From Lachnospiraceae bacterium UBA3287 (GTDB lineage: Bacteria > Bacillota > Clostridia > Lachnospirales > Lachnospiraceae), in assembly GCA_002362155.1 (NCBI GenBank), contig DETN01000197.1:622-50427 (forward strand): DNA of 49,806 bases, written 5' to 3'. The translations under genes and the position numbers were made by a program. Shown piece after piece: positions 41,355 to 49,751 of the stretch. The notes beneath the pieces were generated by a model. The model was not told where the DNA came from, did no database searches, and was given only the letters and a program-made list of their open reading frames with translations. Within the stretch, counting starts at the first letter, position 1, and the number at the start of each line of letters is the position of its first letter.

Positions 41355-42341
41355 TTATGCCTCCTTTCCAGCTGCAGCTTCCTGGGCCTTTTTCTCCATA
41401 ACGGAGTTGAACCAGGCATCGAAGATAACGACCATGATGATGATGACGCCCTTGATGACATACTGGTAAGCCGTATTCATCTGGAGCTTCAAAACGCCGT
41501 TTTCCAGAGCTGCCATGAAAATGGCACCGATAAAGGTACCGATGATCTCGCCGTATCCGCCGGAAAGAGAGACACCGCCGATTACCGATGCAGCAATGGG
41601 GTTGAATTCAAATCCTTCACCCAGAAGGGCTGTGGTGGACTGCAGACGGCCGGTGGTGAAAATGGCGCCGATGGCTGCACACAGGCCTACAACGATGTAG
41701 GCGATGATACGGGTCCTGGCAATATTGATACCGGACAGTTCCGCTGCCTTGGGATTGGCGCCGACGGCATAGAGGTTGGTGCCGAAGCGGGTATACTTAA
41801 GGACGATCTGTCCGATGATGGTGATCACAACGAAGGCGATCGAAACGAAGTAGATCCTTCCGAAGCCCTTGCCCAAAATGGCGTAGGAGGAATGGTTCAT
41901 GGCTACAGAGCTGATGGTTCCGTTGGCATCTCTGACTGCGATGATATAGGTCAGCGCCCTGAAGATACCCATGGTGGCCAGGGTGCCGATGAATTCCGGC
42001 AGATGGAGTTTGGCAACTACAAGGCCGTTGACGACGCCGCAGACAAAGCCTACCAGAATACCGACCAGGATCATGATCGGAATGGGGATCAGCGTGTATT
42101 TGTAGATGTTGGCCATGACCATGGCGACCAGGGCCATGGTCGCGCCTGTGGAAAGGTCAATGCCGGAAGTGATGATGACATATGTGACGCCTACGCCGAT
42201 GATGCCGGGAACTGCCGCGTCACGAACGATTTCAAGCATGTTGTTGGCTGTGAGGAAAGATTTGCTCAGTACGGAAAAGAAGATACACAGAGCCGCCAGC
42301 ATGCCCAGTGAAATTAAACGTCTTAATGTTTGCTGCTTCAC
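41355..42341 (-). CDS. Sugar ABC transporter permease, RbsC family (first), GTG start
   Basis: A 328-residue permease with about nine hydrophobic segments and the signature TSGIDLSTGATMALV, plus YAVGANPKAAELSGI for the ATPase contact. The longer open frame from an ATG at 42386 runs through an intercistronic hairpin. The better start is the GTG at 42339-42341, with GAGGAG seven bases upstream, giving VKQQTLRRLISLGML, a typical N-terminus. Confidence 0.88.
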   Translation of the reverse strand: MKQQTLRRLISLGMLAALCIFFSVLSKSFLTANNMLEIVRDAAVPGIIGVGVTYVIITSGIDLSTGATMALVAMVMANIYKYTLIPIPIMILVGILVGFVCGVVNGLVVAKLHLPEFIGTLATMGIFRALTYIIAVRDANGTISSVAMNHSSYAILGKGFGRIYFVSIAFVVITIIGQIVLKYTRFGTNLYAVGANPKAAELSGINIARTRIIAYIVVGLCAAIGAIFTTGRLQSTTALLGEGFEFNPIAASVIGGVSLSGGYGEIIGTFIGAIFMAALENGVLKLQMNTAYQYVIKGVIIIMVVIFDAWFNSVMEKKAQEAAAGKEA

Positions 42342-42368
42342 TACTTGCTCCTCTCTTATGAAACAGAA

Positions 42369-42402
42369 CGGCTGTCCGGGGACCATCTGTCCCGGACAGC
42401 CG
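42369..42402 (-). repeat. Intercistronic hairpin after the binding-protein gene
   Basis: CGGCTGTCCGGG and CCCGGACAGCCG form a perfect 12-bp stem with a ten-base loop, 47 bp after the binding-protein stop and 28 bp before the permease start. Such hairpins commonly let binding protein accumulate above the membrane subunits by protecting the upstream mRNA or partly ending transcription. Confidence 0.7.
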
Positions 42403-42448
42403 GCCTCATAATCAGATCAACTTATAATCATATTCAGTGTGTCGGCAA

Positions 42449-43480
42449 TTACCAGCGATCCTTCTCATCAATAGAGGAAACTGTTTCAGATGTAACGATG
42501 ACAGGCTCCATGATGACCTGGGGTGTTTTGGAAAGAACGGAAGAACTGTACTCGGAACCGGCCATCAGCAGAGCGATCTTGGCTGCTGTGGAACCCTGGT
42601 CCCAGCTGTTCGTGTAGATCGTACCGGTCATCTGGCCGTTCTCGATCATTTCCAGGGCAGCCTTCTCACCGTCGGCGCCCCAGATTACGATATCCTTCTT
42701 GCCGGCGGATTCGCAGGCAAGAGCAGCGCCTTCGGCCATGGCATCGTTGATGGCAAATACCGCATCGATCTGATCATAGTTCTGCAGGAAGGAGTTCATG
42801 ACTGTCTGTGCGGTGGCCTTCTCGAACTGAGCAGACTGCTTGTCGATGATCTCGATGCCGGAGTAGTTGTTTTCGATAGTCTCCACGAAGCCCCGCTCCA
42901 TGTTGTCGGTCCTCGTCAGGCCCTGGACGCCTTCGATGATGACGACCTTGCCGGATCCGCCGATCTCTTCAGCGATCTGGTCAGCGATCATACGGCCTGC
43001 GTCATAGTCAACGGCCATGACCAGTGCGGAATGGGTGGACGTGCAGTCCAGGTTCAGCGTTACGACAGGGATGCCTGCCGCTTCCGCCTGGGTCACGGAG
43101 TCAGCCAGTGCCGTGCCGTCGGAGCACTGCAGGATGATGGCATCATAGCCTTCGTCGATGACGGATGTCATGATGGAAACCTGGGTCTCGGCCGAGGATT
43201 CGCCGTTGAAAGCCTGCACTGTGACATGATCCCAGGGCTCGATCTCACGTTCGATACCCTCCAGCCATGCCTGGTTGTTGGGGGTGGAAAGATCATGGGC
43301 GACATAGGCGATCCTGATCTGTGTCTCGCCGCTGTAAACGTCCTTGGCCGGCTTTGCGGCGGCGGATGTCTCTGTTGCGGCGGCAGCGGTGTCTTCCCTG
43401 GTGGTGCCTTCTCCTGAGCAGGCAGCCAGTGAGAAGATCATCAGGCCTGCCATGGCAAGTGCTGCAAGTTTTTTCTTCAT
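42449..43480 (-). CDS. Sugar-binding lipoprotein of the ABC transporter
   Basis: A 343-residue periplasmic-binding-protein-type lipoprotein. The signal MKKKLAALAMAGLMIFSLAA ends in the lipobox cysteine (LAAC), followed by a Thr/Ala-rich linker and the RbsB-like domain (VTQAEAAGIPVVTLNLD, GVQGLTRTDNMERGF, DAVFAINDAMAEGA). The start at 43480 has AAGGAGG nine bases upstream; the 24-codon extension runs through the promoter region and is ignored. First gene of the operon, behind a promoter with a LacI-type operator. The ligand is unknown, presumably a pentose, hexose or sugar acid. Confidence 0.92.
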   Translation of the reverse strand: MKKKLAALAMAGLMIFSLAACSGEGTTREDTAAAATETSAAAKPAKDVYSGETQIRIAYVAHDLSTPNNQAWLEGIEREIEPWDHVTVQAFNGESSAETQVSIMTSVIDEGYDAIILQCSDGTALADSVTQAEAAGIPVVTLNLDCTSTHSALVMAVDYDAGRMIADQIAEEIGGSGKVVIIEGVQGLTRTDNMERGFVETIENNYSGIEIIDKQSAQFEKATAQTVMNSFLQNYDQIDAVFAINDAMAEGAALACESAGKKDIVIWGADGEKAALEMIENGQMTGTIYTNSWDQGSTAAKIALLMAGSEYSSSVLSKTPQVIMEPVIVTSETVSSIDEKDRW

Positions 43481-43537
43481 GTTACATACCCTCCTTGATA
43501 GAAATGAATTTGTTAACAGCAAATGATGTATGTTAAG

Positions 43538-43551
43538 TGACATCGATTGCA
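43538..43551 (-). promoter_or_regulatory. LacI-family operator at the transporter promoter
   Basis: TGACATCGATTGCA is an imperfect palindrome with TG...CA ends and an ATCGAT centre, 10 of 14 positions symmetric, the general form of LacI/GalR operators. It lies over the expected transcription start, six bases downstream of the -10 hexamer, where bound repressor would block initiation. Confidence 0.65.
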
Positions 43552-43556
43552 TGATT

Positions 43557-43586
43557 AGAATATCACACTTTCGCCAGAATCGTCAA
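43557..43586 (-). promoter_or_regulatory. Promoter of the sugar ABC transporter operon
   Basis: On the minus strand TTGACG (43581-43586) and TATTCT (43557-43562) are 18 bp apart, giving a start near 43550 and a leader of about 70 nt. Confidence 0.68.
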
Positions 43587-44192
43587 TCAGTATGCACAAT
43601 TCTCCGTTATTTACAATACATACACCTCATTTTTGTTAATTATTTTGTTTGATTTTTCAGTTTCAGCTTTTTGTACAATAACACTTTCCTGCAATCAGTT
43701 AATTTATACGTGAAACCGGGTTTCACTCCTGATTTCGTCTTTCCGCCGTAGTCTTTCGGAAACCGTGCGGTTTTTAGTCTGTATTTGATGTTGTATTCCG
43801 TATTTCTTCCACGGATTCAGGGTCTTTTCCGGGCAATCGGCCGAAATGAACCGCATTTTCATATGAAATTATCCGATTGGACGGGGTGCCGTTCGGTACC
43901 AGGCGTTTCAATAGTCAGGGCGGACTTTCTTTTGGCGGGCACCGGGTCGGGTTTCACCGCCGCTTTCCATGTCCCTTTCCTGCAGGCAGCCATTTCATGC
44001 TCTTTCCGCTTCGGCAGGTGCAGGGCCCGGATCCTGCGGAGGAGCCGCTCATCCAGCTCTTTCTTAAGGTTTTTCATGTCTTCAGAATTAAAACGCCTGA
44101 ACCGTCCCCTGCCTGCTCGATGCGCTTCATCTCCCTTTCCCGATCCCGCCGCCGGGCGGATCAGGGACTCTCACCCCTCAGAACGGGCACAC
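43587..44192. other. 600-bp region between transporter operon and lacI-type gene
   Basis: The part 43590-43740 is AT-rich and non-coding. It holds the perfect 17-bp palindrome (separate entry) and a smaller AAACCG-TG-CGGTTT repeat (43760-43773). A minus-strand frame of 72 codons at 43859-44077 is Arg/Lys-rich with no good ribosome binding site, and I do not call it a gene. Confidence 0.4.
43710..43726. promoter_or_regulatory. Perfect 17-bp palindrome, second operator candidate
   Basis: GTGAAACC-G-GGTTTCAC is fully symmetric around a single base. It lies about 125 bp upstream of the transporter -35. Its TGAAAcc...TTTCA form resembles LacI/GalR-type sites but has odd length. It could be an auxiliary operator for looping or the site of another regulator. 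Confidence 0.5.
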
Positions 44193-44219
44193 AAAAAAAG
44201 CCGGGGTCCCCGGCTTTTT
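44193..44219 (-). terminator. Terminator after the LacI-family gene
   Basis: GCCGGGG and CCCCGGC flank a one-base centre, with A-run before and T-run after on both strands, so it can act in both directions. It lies 21 bp after the regulator stop codon. Confidence 0.85.
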
Positions 44220-44239
44220 AACTGGTACGTTTTTATATT

Positions 44240-45247
44240 TCAGGTCGATTCCCGTTCCACGATCTCGGTAAGGAGCATGATCTTGCTGGCTCCGGGCTTC
44301 CGCCCCTCCAGGGAGGCGATCAGCTTGGAGGCGATCTCGTCCCCGGATTCCAGGATCATGTTGTTCAGACTGGTCAGCTTCGGATAACAGGCAAGGGCAA
44401 AGCTGGAATTGTCCACCCCGATCACGGAGATCCGATCCGGGATCCGGATGCCCTTTCGGTGCAGGGTCCGGACGGCCCCGCAGGCCAGCATATCCGTGGC
44501 ACAGATCAGACCGTTGGTATCAGGATGCTCCTGCAGGATGCGTTCCATGATCTCCTCTCCGCTGTCAATGTCATTGTTGCGGCCTTCATAGATCAGGCTC
44601 TCCGGATCTTCCTCCCCGCAGATGCCCGCTGCCCGCGCCCCCCGCAGGAAGCCCTGCCTTTTCTGAAAGGAACTGGGCCTGTCCATGGCATCGCTGATAT
44701 AGACGATCCGCCGTCTTCCCTTCCCGGCCAGGAAATTCACGCAGGAGCAGACCCCTCCGCTTTCATCAGAAATGACACTGTAGACATTGGGGCCCGTGAT
44801 CTCTCCGTTCAGAACAAAGACCGGCTTTTTTTCCATGAACTGGCGGATGGCTCCGGCCACCTTTTCGTTGGCGTAGCGGGAGCCCATGAGGACCACAGCG
44901 TCCACGTTCCGCTCCCCTATGCTCCGGATTCCCTCCGCGCATTCCGACGGAGTGCAGCCGGTCTTAATAATGACGGTCCCGTAGTTCACCTCGGACAGGC
45001 GGCCCGTGATGTGATAGGCTCCCTCCATCAGATGGATAGAATATGCCTCCGGGACCAGAATACCCACCAGGCGGCTGTTCCTGGTCACAAGGCCTCTTGC
45101 GATGTCATTGGGAACATAGTTGTTGTCCTCCAGCAGAGCCTTGATCTTTCTGCGCGTTTCCGGATTTACGCCGGGCTTGTCGTTGATGACTCTGGACACA
45201 GAGCTGGCCGAAACGCCCGCCAGCTTTGCGATGTCATAGATGGTCAT
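44240..45247 (-). CDS. LacI-family transcriptional regulator
   Basis: A 335-residue repressor. The helix-turn-helix TIYDIAKLAGVSASSVSRVIN and hinge NYVPNDIARGLVTRNS are followed by a periplasmic-binding-protein-like sensor domain (LVGILVPEAYSIH, YISDAMDRPSSFQKRQGF, ICATDMLACGAVRTL, ISVIGVDNSS). The start at 45247 (MTIYDIAKL) has AAGGAG eight bases upstream; a GTG three codons earlier overlaps that site. It is transcribed toward the sugar transporter operon and presumably represses it, releasing on the transported sugar. Confidence 0.92.
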   Translation of the reverse strand: MTIYDIAKLAGVSASSVSRVINDKPGVNPETRRKIKALLEDNNYVPNDIARGLVTRNSRLVGILVPEAYSIHLMEGAYHITGRLSEVNYGTVIIKTGCTPSECAEGIRSIGERNVDAVVLMGSRYANEKVAGAIRQFMEKKPVFVLNGEITGPNVYSVISDESGGVCSCVNFLAGKGRRRIVYISDAMDRPSSFQKRQGFLRGARAAGICGEEDPESLIYEGRNNDIDSGEEIMERILQEHPDTNGLICATDMLACGAVRTLHRKGIRIPDRISVIGVDNSSFALACYPKLTSLNNMILESGDEIASKLIASLEGRKPGASKIMLLTEIVEREST

Positions 45248-45294
45248 TCTTTCCACTCCTTCAGCAGGGCCGCCTTCCCGCAGCCTCTGATATA

Positions 45295-45323
45295 AAATTA
45301 CAATATGCAGCTGAAAGTCGCAA
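45295..45323 (-). promoter_or_regulatory. Promoter candidate of the LacI-family gene
   Basis: On the minus strand TTGCGA (45318-45323) and TAATTT (45295-45300) are 17 bp apart, about 50 bp upstream of the start codon. Confidence 0.5.
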
Positions 45324-45337
45324 GATTTTTCGGAAGG

Positions 45338-46273
45338 TCAGACCCCCATGATCATGCACCAGAAGGGCACGGAAAACAAAGACATGAGAGTGGAGAAGAA
45401 AACACACTTGCTGGCAAATACGTAGTCTCCCCCGTACTTGGATGCCAGAATGGGAGTAGTGGATCCGCAGGGCATGCCCACCAGAAGGACGGAGACGCCC
45501 GTCAAAAGGGGATCCACATGAAAAAGAAGGCAGCCCAGGTAGGTGATCCCGGGCAGGAGAAACAGGCGGATGGCCGTAACGGCCACTACCATGGGAGATA
45601 CCAGGGTCCTGAAATCCACGTCCGCCATCATCATGCCGATCAGGATCATGCTGAGGGGGATGGTGCAGCCGCCCAGTCTGACAAGACTCTTTTCAGCCAC
45701 ATCCGGCAGGGGCAGCTGGGTGATCATAAGGAACATGCCTATATAGACTGCAATGATGCAGGGATGGCGGGCCACCTTTTTCAGGGTCCCCTTCCAGTCC
45801 GGATCATCCGTGAAATAGGCAAGGCCGGCGGACCACATGACGATCCGCTGGGGGATCAGAAAGACCGAGGCATACATCAGGCCTTCCGCCCCGTAGACCC
45901 CTTCACAGACAGGATTTCCCAGAAAGCCCGAGTTGGAGACCTGCGTGGCGTACTGAAGGACCCGCTTCATATGGGCCGGCTGCCCCTTCCACAGGGTCCC
46001 CGCAAAGACCATGCTGACTGCCTGGGCCGCCGATGCAATGACCAGGATCAGCAGGAATTTCTGCAGGATGCTGAAGGAGAACTCCACTTCAAAGGAATGA
46101 ATGATATTTGCGGGCAGGATCAGATCCATGACCAGGTCTGTCAGGATGGTCCTGGCCTGGTCGGGCAGGATCTTCTTTCTGCGGAGGACAATGCCGCAGA
46201 CGGCAAAAATAAACATCTGACCCATGAGGCCCAGAAGCCCCTCCAGGGCCGGATCGTGTAATAATGCTGACAT
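45338..46273 (-). CDS. AEC-family (auxin efflux carrier-like) transporter
   Basis: A 311-residue membrane carrier with about ten helices in two repeats. Typical stretches are GIVLRRKKILPDQARTILTDLVMDLILPA near the start, QVSNSGFLGNP in the first repeat and MPCGSTTPILASKYGGD in the second. AEC proteins in anaerobes often carry malate, malonate, lactate or similar carboxylates. It lies downstream of the LarA-like gene on the same strand, suggesting movement of the same hydroxy acid. Confidence 0.85.
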   Translation of the reverse strand: MSALLHDPALEGLLGLMGQMFIFAVCGIVLRRKKILPDQARTILTDLVMDLILPANIIHSFEVEFSFSILQKFLLILVIASAAQAVSMVFAGTLWKGQPAHMKRVLQYATQVSNSGFLGNPVCEGVYGAEGLMYASVFLIPQRIVMWSAGLAYFTDDPDWKGTLKKVARHPCIIAVYIGMFLMITQLPLPDVAEKSLVRLGGCTIPLSMILIGMMMADVDFRTLVSPMVVAVTAIRLFLLPGITYLGCLLFHVDPLLTGVSVLLVGMPCGSTTPILASKYGGDYVFASKCVFFSTLMSLFSVPFWCMIMGV

Positions 46274-46297
46274 AGGCTTTTCTTTTCCTTATCTGAT

Positions 46298-46326
46298 ATG
46301 ATCCCCGGCATTCTGCCGGGGATCAT
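46298..46326. repeat. Hairpin between the LarA-like and AEC genes
   Basis: ATGATCCCCGGCA and TGCCGGGGATCAT form a perfect 13-bp stem with a three-base loop. On the minus strand no U-run follows, so it is probably an intercistronic mRNA structure rather than a full terminator; a T-rich stretch follows it on the plus strand instead. Confidence 0.6.
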
Positions 46327-46413
46327 TCTTATTCTTTCTCTTCTTCCCTTTTCTGCCGTCCCTTCCTTTACGGCCTTATTCTTCCGGGAAGGCCGGAAAG
46401 TCCGCCCTCCTTA

Positions 46414-47736
46414 TTAAGAACGGACCGTAGGGGTCAGAAGATTTCCCTCTTCGTCAAAGACCAGGGGAGCGGGCTCGTCGATGGCGGTCAGACCGGGATA
46501 TTTTCCTTCCAGGACCTCCTGATAATAGGATTCGCTCAGCATGATCTCTCCCACGTGAAGGGAATTGGGGATTCTGACCATACGAAGCTTGTCCGGGGAC
46601 TGGTCCACCTTGTTGGTGGTCCGGATGCACATCTGGATGGCCGTCTTATCCGAGGGCATGATGCAGGGGATCCGGGCCGAAGCCAGGACTGTGCTGGTAA
46701 TACAGTTGGGATACATGGCATTGAGGTCCATCTTGTCAAAGATCCTCTGGGTGATGGCGTTGGAAAGACCTACGCCAAGAGTATTGCCGTGGGACTCCTC
46801 CGAAAGGTCCAGGAAACAGGTCCTCTGGACCTGCAGGCCTCCGCTGCAGCAGTCGGTGGAAAAGGTCCCCGTTATGTTGGGGTCCACTCCCGTTCCGGAA
46901 AAGTTCTTGCCGATCAGGTCCACCACCAGGACATCAGCCTTTCCCACCAGGATGGAAGGCATGTTGGAGAAGGCGTATTTCAGAAGCTCAGGCTCCCGCT
47001 TCAGAATGTCGCAGGCGTCGATGGCTTCGATCCTGCAGGTCTCGTCGTAGGCGTTCTCCATGCAGGGAATGGCAAAGAGGACAGGGGCCTTTGCAAGGAC
47101 CACCTCCGCCATGGAAGGGATGTTTACCGCCATGCGGTCCATACCGTCGGCGTGGACGTTGGAAGCCCCCTTCTGCTTGCCAAGGCCTATGGTCATCATC
47201 TTGCAGGGACCGGACTCAACGCTGCCCCGGAATGCATTGTGGGGCTTCAGGCGGCAGGAAATAATAATACCGTCCGCATTATAGGCGTTCCGGTCCATGT
47301 AGACCGGGCGGCCGGATCCGGACTCTCCCAGATAGACCGTCTCCATACTGGAGCGGATCTCGCACCCCATGGTCTCCGGGGTGATCTTATATCCCGCCAG
47401 GATCTCCAGCTGGCCCTCTGCCGTCGCTCCTCCGTGGCTTCCCATGGCAGGTACGATAAAAGGCACAGCCCCCCGGCTTTTGACAAAGTCCACCACAGCC
47501 CTGGTAATGATATCCACGTTGGCAATGCCCCGGCTTCCGGCTGTGATAGCGATCTCCATACCGGGCTGTACTTTGGAGGCAAATTTCTCCTGAGAAAGCT
47601 CCTGAAAGACAACGTCCGGGATCTCCTCCGGCCGGATCAGGGGCCTTGGAAAATCCTGCCTGGCCCGGAACATCCGGGGAATCTGCACATCTTTCAGCAG
47701 GCCTGCAACCACGCCGTTTTTTTCTACTGTCTTCAT
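46414..47736 (-). CDS. LarA-like (DUF2088) nickel-dependent 2-hydroxyacid racemase homologue
   Basis: A 440-residue protein of the lactate racemase LarA superfamily. LarA uses a nickel-pincer nucleotide and catalytic histidines; here the corresponding early stretch is VPAMGSHGGATAEGQ, followed by ISCRLKPHNAFRG with a histidine and a lysine in the region where LarA binds its cofactor. It is longer and rather different from true LarA, so the substrate is probably another hydroxy acid. Start ATG 47736 follows AGGGGAGG. The larB/larC/larE cofactor genes are not in the window, but a nickel transporter is (7.9-10.5 kb). Neighbouring carboxylate transporters support an organic-acid substrate. Confidence 0.75.
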   Translation of the reverse strand: MKTVEKNGVVAGLLKDVQIPRMFRARQDFPRPLIRPEEIPDVVFQELSQEKFASKVQPGMEIAITAGSRGIANVDIITRAVVDFVKSRGAVPFIVPAMGSHGGATAEGQLEILAGYKITPETMGCEIRSSMETVYLGESGSGRPVYMDRNAYNADGIIISCRLKPHNAFRGSVESGPCKMMTIGLGKQKGASNVHADGMDRMAVNIPSMAEVVLAKAPVLFAIPCMENAYDETCRIEAIDACDILKREPELLKYAFSNMPSILVGKADVLVVDLIGKNFSGTGVDPNITGTFSTDCCSGGLQVQRTCFLDLSEESHGNTLGVGLSNAITQRIFDKMDLNAMYPNCITSTVLASARIPCIMPSDKTAIQMCIRTTNKVDQSPDKLRMVRIPNSLHVGEIMLSESYYQEVLEGKYPGLTAIDEPAPLVFDEEGNLLTPTVRS

Positions 47737-47759
47737 ATTGTTCCTCCCCTAATAAGAAA

Positions 47760-47794
47760 CGGTCCGGCCGGAACATAATGGTCCGCCCGAACCG
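47760..47794 (-). terminator. Hairpin terminator after tctA
   Basis: On the minus strand CGGTTCGGGCGGAC pairs imperfectly with GTTCCGGCCGGACCG (with G-U pairs), followed by TTTCTTATT. It lies in the 80-bp gap between the tctA stop and the LarA-like start. Confidence 0.5.
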
Positions 47795-47816
47795 CTTTCA
47801 AGTGTGTTATGGCTTC

Positions 47817-49295
47817 TTATTTTGCTGCTGCCTTTTTCTTCTTGTCCTTTCTGTCATCCCAGATCGCATATGCGACGGAGGCAATGATCAGAAGCCAGAT
47901 GACCCAGCCGATGGGTCTGGTAAAGAAGACGGTCAGACTTCCGTTTGCTGCAGAGATGGACTGGATGAAATAGTTCTCCAGGTCATCGCCCAGAATGAAG
48001 CCGATCAGGAAGCAGGATGCAGGAATCTTGATCTTGCCGAAGATATAGCCCAGAATACCGAAGATCAGAAGGGCCCATACGTCGAATATACGGCCGTTCT
48101 TGGTGGCATAGGCACCTACGATGCAGATCATGATGATAACGGGATAGAGTCTTGTCCTGGGAATATAAATGATCTTGCTGATCAGCTTGATCGGGAAGAA
48201 CATGACCAGGAACATAATGATGTTGGCGGCCAGCAGCGCTACCAGGATGGTGTTCCAGGTGTGAGGATTCTGGGTGATGAACAGAGGTCCTACCTGAATG
48301 CCCTGCAGCATGAATGCGGAGATCAGGACAGCGGTGGTGGAGTCGCCGGGAATACCCAGGGACAGAAGGGGGATCAGAGCGCCGCCCGTCAGACCGTTGT
48401 TGGAAGATTCAGAGGCGATCAGACCTTCCGGCACGCCCGTGCCCAGAAGCTCGGGATGCTTGGAGAAGTTCTTTGCCTGGGCATAAGCCAGAATGGAGGC
48501 TGCGGAGCCGCCGACGCCGGGAAGTACGCCCATGAAGGTGCCGATCAGCGAGGACCGGATCACGTTCACGCCCTGTCCCTTGAAGTCGGACAGGGAGAAC
48601 TTGACATCGCCTTCCAGTTCGGAATCCGTCTTCTGAATCTTGAAGTTCATACCCTCTTCCGCCTCTTCGAAGATCTGGGCGATCGCGAACAGGCCGATCA
48701 GGCAGGGAAGCAGCTGGAAGCCGTCAGACATCTTGGATTTCAGGAAAGCAGGCACCATGCGGTACTGGTTGTTGACGCTGAAAGAGTTGGCCAGGGTGAC
48801 CAGAACGCCCAGAAAGCCTGCGAAGATGCCGCGCAGCATCTGGCCTTTGGACAGAGCCGCAATAACGGTCAGGGCAAAGAGGATGATCAGGAATTTCTCG
48901 ACAGAAGAAAACTTCAGTGCTGCCGAAGAAAGGATGGGTGTGAACAGCCACAGAGCCACCAGAGAAATCATGCCGCCGATGAAGGAGGATACGATACCTA
49001 TCTTCAGAGCTCTTTCGCCTTCCCCTCTCTTGGCCATGGGATAGCCGTCGAAAGTGGTGGTAATAGAGGACGGTGTGCCGGGAATGTTGATCAGGATCGC
49101 GGGGATCAGACCGCCGGAGATACCGCCGACATACAGGGCCAGGAGAAGCCAGAGGGCTGTCTCCAGATCATAGGCATAGGTCAGGGGAAGGAATACGGCG
49201 ACCGCCATGGTGGCAGTCATGCCGGGGATGGCACCGAACACGATACCGACGACAACGCCCAGGATCGCAACAAGAAGTTTGGTGATTGTAATCAT
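47817..49295 (-). CDS. tctA: Tripartite tricarboxylate transporter, large permease TctA
   Basis: A 492-residue membrane protein with about eleven to twelve helices. It has the TctA signatures GAIPGMTATMAVAVFLPLTY near the start, INIPGTPSSITTTFDGYPMAKRGEGERAL and its repeat-like partner GVLPGVGGSAASILAYAQAK and LGIPGDSTTAVL. TctA works with TctB and an extracytoplasmic binding protein TctC to import citrate or related carboxylates with Na+ or H+. It ends in a Lys-rich tail. It follows tctB by 18 bp. Confidence 0.93.
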   Translation of the reverse strand: MITITKLLVAILGVVVGIVFGAIPGMTATMAVAVFLPLTYAYDLETALWLLLALYVGGISGGLIPAILINIPGTPSSITTTFDGYPMAKRGEGERALKIGIVSSFIGGMISLVALWLFTPILSSAALKFSSVEKFLIILFALTVIAALSKGQMLRGIFAGFLGVLVTLANSFSVNNQYRMVPAFLKSKMSDGFQLLPCLIGLFAIAQIFEEAEEGMNFKIQKTDSELEGDVKFSLSDFKGQGVNVIRSSLIGTFMGVLPGVGGSAASILAYAQAKNFSKHPELLGTGVPEGLIASESSNNGLTGGALIPLLSLGIPGDSTTAVLISAFMLQGIQVGPLFITQNPHTWNTILVALLAANIIMFLVMFFPIKLISKIIYIPRTRLYPVIIMICIVGAYATKNGRIFDVWALLIFGILGYIFGKIKIPASCFLIGFILGDDLENYFIQSISAANGSLTVFFTRPIGWVIWLLIIASVAYAIWDDRKDKKKKAAAK

Positions 49296-49313
49296 GTTTG
49301 AGATCCTCCTTCC

Positions 49314-49751
49314 TTAATAGATTGTAAATCCGTAGTCTACGAACGTAATGCTGCACATTCCCTTGGGAAGCGTGATATTGAAAACAACGCCGAACATAAT
49401 GGAAATGATAAGCGGTGCAACGATGGCGATGATCACGCTGACCAGGACCTGTTTCTTTCCGAGGCCCGCATAGAGCAGATTGAACAGAAGAACGAAGATC
49501 ATGGAAGTAACGGTAAAGCCCACCTTGTCGATGACAAAGATGTAGCCGGCAAAGAGGATCAGCGTTCCCCACAGCTTTACCTTGTCGTAGCCGTCGATAA
49601 AGAATCTGCCGGGCTTTGCAAGGAAGGACCCGCCTTCACTCACTCTGGCGCGGCCTTCCGTGATGATGATTGCCAGAAGAAGTACGACCAGAACGCCCAT
49701 GACGATCCTGGGAACGATCCAGTGCTCTGTTGAATAAACAACATTAATCAT
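49314..49751 (-). CDS. tctB: Tripartite tricarboxylate transporter, small permease TctB
   Basis: A 145-residue protein with four hydrophobic segments (about residues 12-30, 55-75, 78-95 and 105-135) separated by short loops, as expected for TctB. It has KLWGTLILFAGYIFVIDKVGFTVTSMIFVLLF, the usual TctB core pattern. It is directly upstream of tctA on the same strand. The binding-protein gene tctC normally precedes tctB and would lie past the end of the window. The start ATG follows TGAGGG. Confidence 0.88.
   Translation of the reverse strand: MINVVYSTEHWIVPRIVMGVLVVLLLAIIITEGRARVSEGGSFLAKPGRFFIDGYDKVKLWGTLILFAGYIFVIDKVGFTVTSMIFVLLFNLLYAGLGKKQVLVSVIIAIVAPLIISIMFGVVFNITLPKGMCSITFVDYGFTIY

Noticed and set aside
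43859..44077. 72-codon Arg/Lys-rich minus-strand frame
   Set aside because: No convincing ribosome binding site, no family resemblance and unusual composition; possibly a decayed remnant but unsupported.
47646..49301. 551-codon plus-strand frame opposite tctA
   Set aside because: The shadow of tctA; Asp/Gln-rich repeats are an artefact of reverse-strand hydrophobic codons.
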